Program-made: the position numbers and the translations under genes | Source of the DNA: Triparma verrucosa | Taxonomy: Eukaryota > Sar > Bolidophyceae > Parmales > Triparmaceae | Reading direction: 5' to 3' | NCBI GenBank assembly: GCA_030267905.1 | Contig: BRXX01000420.1 | Location: 1 to 64,000 of the forward strand | Length of the DNA stretch: 64,000 nucleotides | Shown: one piece after another, positions 62,841 through 64,000 of the stretch | How the letters are laid out: every line of letters begins with the position of its first letter | Position numbering within the stretch: the first letter of the stretch is position 1 | The notes under the pieces: generated by a model | What the model saw: only the letters and a program-made list of their open reading frames with translations | Told to the model about the DNA's origin: nothing | Database searches by the model: none

Positions 62841-63271
62841 GATACGACGATGGCGATGATGAGTAGGTTGGGTTAACGGATTCTTGTGTTCGGGATGGAG
62901 TTTTGTGAGAGCGGAAGCCGAGAGGGAGTGTTTGCGAGGGCAACGGAACGAAACTGGAACGAAACCGAATCCTTTACAATTGGTCCTTGTGTTCGGGATG
63001 GAGTTTTGTGAGAGCGGAAGCCGAGAGGGAGTGTTTCAGCGCTCGGCTACTTTATTGGGTTCCCTCCGTGCGGAAGGTGGAGTTGGTGGACTGTCAAAAT
63101 TCGCCTGCAGCGCCTGCCGGTTGCAGCTTGCTGGAATGACCACAGTAAGGAAAAGGACAAAGGGTATTTGACGAATAGCGGCCTTGACGATCGATACTAA
63201 GACGAGCGAGGTCAAAGCAACCCCCGGCCCACGTTGATAACCTGCGCAGTGTGTGTGTGTTTTAGGCAGGC
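62841..63271. promoter_or_regulatory. Divergent promoter region with an exact 51-bp duplication
   Basis: Two identical 51-bp copies lie at 62883-62933 and 62986-63036, 103 bp apart in the same direction. Each begins CTTGTGTTCGGGATGGAG and ends GAGAGGGAGTGTTT. The spacer between them contains GGAACGAAAC words. Nothing else is recognised before the kinase ATG, except a GT run (63249-63260). Confidence 0.75.
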
Positions 63272-64000
63272 ATGTTTGCAAGATTGTTCCGCCAAGGCAC
63301 TGCCCTCAAGGCACCAGCACGCAGAGCAGTTTCGACTGGAGGGGATGGGGGAAAAACTATTAGAGGTGCTCGCATATTCGGGCGAGTCGCATCTCTATTG
63401 GCAGTTTCCTCATTAGGCGCTTACACGTACCAGAACGAGCACATCCAACGGACGAGCTATCTCGCCACCAAACTCGCACCTGTGGTCTTGAGTTACTACT
63501 ACATTAAGCTGAAGACCTCAGCGTTTGGCTTGAGCAGGGAAGAGGAAAGAGAAATGATGAAAGATTTCCACAACGACTGGTACGCCCTGCCTCTGGAAAT
63601 CATCTTGCACCTCAGAGGGTTCTATGTCAAGGCGGGACAGGTCGTGTCTTCGAATCCAAACATTCTCCCCGAGCAGTACATAAAGAGCCTGCGCGTGCTG
63701 CAGAAAGACGTTCCGCCCTTGCCATCGTCCGAAATTAGAAAAATAATAGAGAAGGAAATGGGCATCGACGATGTGGACGAGGTTTTTGAGAGCTTCTCGG
63801 AAAAGCCAATTGGAGCTGCAAGTATCGGCCAAGTACACACTGGCACGTTAAAAGATACTGGCAAAGAGGTGGTCGTCAAAGTTCAGTACCCAGAGGTAGA
63901 GAGATTCTTCTCTGTGGACTTTCGAACGACGCTGTTCATTTTAGGATTCATAAACGAAAACATGGTTGAAATTGTCAAGGGAATCCAAGACAATTTTATG
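63272..64000 (+). CDS. ABC1/ADCK (COQ8/UbiB) atypical kinase, 5' part
   Basis: An open frame of 243 codons runs off the window, so the gene is partial. Residues 1-25 (MFARLFRQGTALKAPARRAV) are basic and amphipathic, a likely mitochondrial presequence. The family hallmarks follow: FYVKAGQVVSS (KxGQ motif), VLQKDVPPLP, FSEKPIGAASIGQVHTG (Ala-rich loop in place of a Gly loop) and VVVKVQYPEVE (the lysine-containing strand). ABC1 kinases support coenzyme Q biosynthesis in mitochondria (COQ8) or prenyl-lipid metabolism in plastids; the presequence favours the mitochondrial type. The rest of the kinase domain is outside the window. Confidence 0.92.
   Translation, partial: MFARLFRQGTALKAPARRAVSTGGDGGKTIRGARIFGRVASLLAVSSLGAYTYQNEHIQRTSYLATKLAPVVLSYYYIKLKTSAFGLSREEEREMMKDFHNDWYALPLEIILHLRGFYVKAGQVVSSNPNILPEQYIKSLRVLQKDVPPLPSSEIRKIIEKEMGIDDVDEVFESFSEKPIGAASIGQVHTGTLKDTGKEVVVKVQYPEVERFFSVDFRTTLFILGFINENMVEIVKGIQDNFM

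Overview
The window is a chromosome end of a nuclear eukaryotic genome. It opens with an array of CCCTAA (TTAGGG-type) telomere repeats and then carries 28 protein-coding loci, most split by short introns (about 60-390 nt) with a strong GTGAG donor; I placed 57 introns, of which 50 start GTGAG. The gene content points to a photosynthetic, flagellate alga with a secondary plastid, most likely a stramenopile: an LCIB-type theta carbonic anhydrase, a Cpn10 with an ASATSF signal peptide that resembles the stramenopile 'ASAFAP' plastid signal, the axonemal dynein assembly factor DNAAF3, and a DUF4795/QRICH2-like coiled-coil protein. Parmales/Bolidophyceae or Pelagophyceae would fit, but I cannot fix the taxon from sequence alone.

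Layout. 0-13 kb: telomere, an LSDAT(SLOG)-SLATT-like membrane protein, a MYND-methyltransferase-CS-like protein, a three-unit repeat membrane protein whose first unit is broken, and a PDZ protein with a signal peptide. 13-24 kb: an exportin (XPO6-like), an IMPACT-family protein, an OmpA-domain protein, plastid Cpn10, and CCT1 (TCP-1 alpha). 24-37 kb: DNAAF3, a cation/Ca2+ exchanger (NCLX/CCX type), theta-CA (LCIB), an Asp/Asn beta-hydroxylase-like protein, an UNC-45-like myosin chaperone, a secretory-signal GNAT-like protein, and an unknown. 38-50 kb: a Sel1-repeat protein, a large membrane protein fused to a PI-PLC X domain, a WD40 protein, a small coiled-coil protein, and a CSRNP-like nuclear protein with a SAP motif interrupted by an assembly gap. 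51-64 kb: a small coiled-coil protein, an EGF + beta-propeller secreted protein, a DUF4795-like protein, eIF5A, a tandem-SAM protein, an MLO-like EF-hand membrane protein, and the start of an ABC1/COQ8-type kinase running off the window.

Two genome-scale patterns stand out. First, about twenty introns share near-identical 3' ends (TTCTAAC followed by a CGTCGCTTCGCTCCTCGCAG-like stretch), several with the inverse complement near the 5' splice site. This is the signature of introner elements with terminal inverted repeats. Second, gene orientation alternates almost perfectly: 25 of 27 neighbouring pairs are on opposite strands, with convergent 3' ends as little as 26-31 nt apart and short shared divergent promoters. 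Exon structures below come from splice consensus, reading-frame phase closure and protein-family continuity; no transcript data were used.
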